Positions 60,177 to 64,000 of a stretch of DNA of 64,000 bases are shown here, piece by piece (the first letter of the stretch is position 1; every line of letters starts with the position of its first letter). A program made the position numbers and the translations under genes. The DNA comes from Phycomyces blakesleeanus NRRL 1555(-) (Eukaryota > Mucoromycota > Mucoromycetes > Mucorales > Phycomycetaceae), in NCBI RefSeq assembly GCF_001638985.1, contig NW_017265146.1, positions 1,076,783 through 1,140,782 on the forward strand, read 5' to 3'. The notes beneath the pieces are model-generated. The model had not been told where the DNA came from and did no database searches. It saw only the letters and a list, made by a program, of their open reading frames with translations.

Positions 60177-63100
60177 TATAAGCTGATAACAACCAATTAA
60201 TACTATATATAAACTAATTATAGCTGATCTCATATATATATAAGATGTTGACCGCCAATCTTGCATATATATATGTATTTGACGGCTGATCTAGTATAAA
60301 TATAAGCTGATAACTACTAATTTGATATATATATATAAGCTGTTGACCGCCAATCTGGCATATATATAAGTATTTGATAGCTGATTTAGTATAAATATAT
60401 GCAAATAACTACCAATTTGATATATATATAAGCTGTTAACCACCAATCTGGCATATATATAAGTGGATGATAGCTGATCTACTATATATATAAGCTGATA
60501 ATCACATATTTGATATATATATATAAGCTATTGACCGCCAATCTCATACATATATAAGTAGATGATAGCCAATCTAATATATATATAAGTCAATGATTGC
60601 CAATCTGGTATATATATAAGCCAATGATTAATGATCTAGTATATATATAAGTCTATGATTGCCAATCTAATATATATATAAGTCAATGATTAGTTATCTG
60701 GTATATATATAAGTCAATGATTGGCAATCTGGTATATATATAAGCTAATGATCGGCAATCTGGTATATATATAAGCCAATGATCGGCAATCTGATATATA
60801 TATAAGCTAATAATTGGTGATCTAGTATATATATAAGCTAATGATCGGCGATCTGATATATATATAAGCCAATAATTGGTGATCTAGTATATATATAAGC
60901 TAATGATCGGCAATCTGGTATATATATAAGCCAATAATTGGTGATCTAGTATATATATAAGCTAATGATCGGCGATCTGATATATATATAAGTCAATGAT
61001 CGGCAATCTGGTATATATATAAGCCAATAATTGGTGATCTAGTATATATATATAAGTCAATGATTGCCAATCTGATATATATATAAGCTAATGATTGGCG
61101 ATCTGATATATATATAAGCTAATGATCGGCGATCTGATATATATATAAGTCAATGATTAGTTATCTGGTATATATATAAGTCAATGATTGGCAATCTGGT
61201 ATATATATAAGCTAATGATCGGCGATCTGATATATATATAAGTCAATGATTGGCGATCTGGTATATATATAAGCCAATAATTGGTGATCTAGTATATATA
61301 TATAAGTCAATGATTGCCGATCTGATATATATATAAGCTAATGATCGGCGATCTGATATATATATAAGCCAATGATCGGTGATCTGATATATATATAAGC
61401 CAATAATTGGTGATCTAGTATATATATAAGCTAATGATCGGCAATCTGGTATATATATAAGCCAATAATTGGTGATCTAGTATATATATAAGCTAATGAT
61501 CGGTAATCTGGTATATATATAAGTCAATGATCGGCGATCTGATATATATATAAGCCAATAATTAGTGATCTAGTATATATATAAGCTAATGATCGGCGAT
61601 CTGGTATATATATAAGTCAATGATCGGCGATCTGGTATATATATAAGCCAATAATTGGTGATCTAGTATATATATATAAGTCAATGATTGCCGATCTGGT
61701 ATATATATAAGCTAATGATTGGCAATCTGCTATATATATAAACTAATGACAGTCAATTGAGTATATATATAAGTCAATAATTGTCAGTCCAATATAAATA
61801 TAAGCCAATGACAGCTGATCTGTTATATATATAAGCTGATAACAGCCAATCTCATATATATATAAGCTGATAATAGTCAATCTGATATATATATAAACTA
61901 TTGATAGTCAATCTCATATATATATAAGTGGATGATAGCTGATCTCATATATATATAAGCTAATAACTACTGATCTGGTTTATATGTAAACTAATTATTA
62001 ATAATCAGATCTATATGTAAATCAATGATTGTATATCCAATATATATATAAACTGATAATAACTGATCCAGCCTATATATAAATCAATAGTGGCTAATCT
62101 GCTACTTATATAAGTTAATAAAAGCTGATCTATTTTATATATAAATTAATTACAATTAATATAATATTAATATTAACTAATAATATTTGATTTCTCATCA
62201 ATATTAGCCAATAGTATTTAATCTCTCACTAATATTAGCCAATAACATTTGATCTCTCACTAATATTAACCAATAATATTGATTTCTCACTAATATTAAC
62301 CAGTAACATTTGATCTCTCACTAATATTAACCAATAATATTTGATCTCTCACTAATATTAACCAATAATATTTGATCTTTCACCAATATTAACCAATAAT
62401 ATTTGATCTCTCACTAATATTAACCAATAATATTTGATCTCTCACTAATATTAGCCAATAGTATTTGATCTCTCACTAATATTAGCCAATAGTATTTAAT
62501 TTATAACTTATATATATTCATAACATTTAATATCCTCCAACTTATACATATTATTATCATAGCATATTAATTCACACTTATCTATACCAAATTCATATTT
62601 AATAATATACTATTTATATCTAATAATATCAAGAAATATAACTTAAATACTCTAATCATACTTAATCTTAAAATAATTATATATTCTCATCTCCTTTATA
62701 ATTGTGTATATATCATTATATATAATACATAAATATATATAAAATATAATAAGTATTACTTAGTTGACTTGTTAATATATATTTTTTATGAATATATAAT
62801 AATAATTTGGTTTTTATATGAAAAATTGATAAAAAAATATAAAAATTAATTTTTATTTATTCTGTACCTGCTCTTTACATATTTTGATACTTCTATATAA
62901 TGTGACTAAATTTGCTTTATATGGCAAAATTTTTTAAAAAATTATTACTTAGTAAGAATTTGAACTTTTATTAAGGCAGACATATTTTATTTATTGTCGG
63001 AACGGCTTTTTGCCAGTTTAAGGTTCAATATTTTTCCATGCCAAGCTTTTATAACCCTGCTATTTATATAACATGCTGTCTCACACTAAAAATGCCAAGA

Positions 63101-63500
63101 CTTCTCACACTAAATGCATTCAGACTAACCAAAAAAGGAAATTTTTTGCGAAAAAAGCTATTCTTTGTCATTTTTTCCCACGAATTCAATCTTATTGTTT
63201 ACGTAGATCATTTATGCGAGATTATGCATGATTATGCATGTTATATAACAAGTATAGCCAAAGTTTATCAAATTTTTTCAGTAATGTATTTGTATTGTTT
63301 ACGTTACGCTAATATACATAATGACATATGTTACACAAACTTTATTTTTTTATATTTTATATATATTCAAATTCTCTTATATATGTCTATATATAATTAT
63401 GTAAGATTATGCAACATTATGCAACATTATGCAACATTATGCAACATTATGCAACATTATGCAACATTATGCAACATTATGCAACATTATGTAACATTAT
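60177..63500. repeat. Higher-order satellite, second unit, about 3.32 kb
   Basis: Same order as the first unit: 31-bp TATATATAAG block (60,177-62,160, longer than in unit 1), CTAATATTAACC 31-bp block (62,160-62,490), unique spacer (62,490-63,403) and 10-bp array. The spacer is near identical to unit 1 at an offset of 3,373 bp. The start of unit 3 is offset 3,323 bp from the start of unit 2. The 50-bp difference equals five missing 10-bp repeats. Dense local duplications within the 31-bp block show recent amplification. Confidence 0.88.
63404..63500. repeat. 10-bp tandem repeat GCAACATTAT, 8 copies
   Basis: Eight GCAACATTAT units in the same context as 60,031-60,176, five fewer than that copy. 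Confidence 0.95.
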
Positions 63501-64000
63501 ATAAGCTGATAACAACCAATTAATACTATATATAAACTAATTATAGCTGATCTCATATATATATAAGATGTTGACCGCCAATCTTGCATATATATAAGTA
63601 TTTGACGGCTGATCTAGTATAAATATAAGCTGATAACTACTAATTTGATATATATATATAAGCTGTTGACCGCCAATCTGGCATATATATAAGTATTTGA
63701 TAGCTGATTTAGTATAAATATATGCAAATAACTACCAATTTGATATATATATAAGCTGTTAACCACCAATCTGGCATATATATAAGTGGATGATAGCTGA
63801 TCTACTATATATATAAGCTGATAATCACATATTTGATATATATATATAAGCTATTGACCGCCAATCTCATACATATATAAGTAGATGATAGCCAATCTAA
63901 TATATATATAAGTCAATGATTGCCAATCTGGTATATATATAAGCCAATGATTAATGATCTAGTATATATATAAGTCTATGATTGCCAATCTAATATATAT
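63501..64000. repeat. Higher-order satellite, third unit, cut by window edge
   Basis: Begins ATAAGCTGATAACAACCAAT like the second unit and follows it closely through the first dozen or so 31-bp repeats, with an early TATATATATG to TATATATAAG change. It runs off the end of the window, so the full array is longer. Confidence 0.9.

Overview
The window reads as nuclear DNA of an early-diverging filamentous fungus, most likely Mucoromycota (Mucorales or a relative). It is very A+T-rich. Its two ordinary genes have many short GT-AG introns. The mobile elements are a mix of a DIRS-type YR retrotransposon, a chromodomain Ty3/Gypsy element, a Helitron, MULEs, Tc1/mariner and CACTA/Tnp2 elements. The taxonomic call is an inference. 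No rRNA, confident tRNA or CRISPR array was seen.

Bases 1-7100 hold two ordinary genes, both on the minus strand. The first is a VNX1-like vacuolar cation/H+ antiporter (7 exons, 868 codons). The second is a Dbp6/DDX51-type DEAD-box helicase for ribosome assembly (7 exons, 647 codons). In both, the exon sums divide by three.

Bases 7100-57700 are a nested transposon graveyard. In order they hold: LTR-element remnants and solo LTRs; a decayed Helitron (11.6-16.7 kb); a decayed chromodomain Gypsy element (18.9-24.8 kb) with a younger solo LTR inside its right LTR; a MULE inserted in an older MULE (26.1-31.0 kb); a worn tandem repeat (31.1-33.7 kb); a dead Tnp2-like transposase gene (34.2-44.5 kb) split by a complete CACTA element (36,694-43,478) and a solo LTR; a TIR element (45.86-46.35 kb); and a DIRS element (46.55-57.28 kb) carrying a dead Tc1/mariner copy and a second complete CACTA element (50,293-57,069).

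The two CACTA elements are the most interesting objects. They are 6,785 and 6,777 bp long, have CACTGG ends and 3-bp target duplications (TAG and CCA), and share one layout. A four-exon accessory gene on the plus strand converges on a four-exon Tnp2-family transposase gene on the minus strand. All four genes are open from end to end. A possible third gene of tiny exons lies upstream on the minus strand. Every other coding transposon here is broken, and many of the breaks look like C:G to T:A transitions, several of them at catalytic residues. The CACTA pair looks young, or spared.

Bases 57,672-64,000 are a higher-order satellite. Roughly 31-bp units with a TATATATAAG core, a related 31-bp block, a 0.9-kb unique spacer and a 10-bp (GCAACATTAT) array repeat together with a period of about 3.3-3.4 kb. 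The array runs off the right edge.
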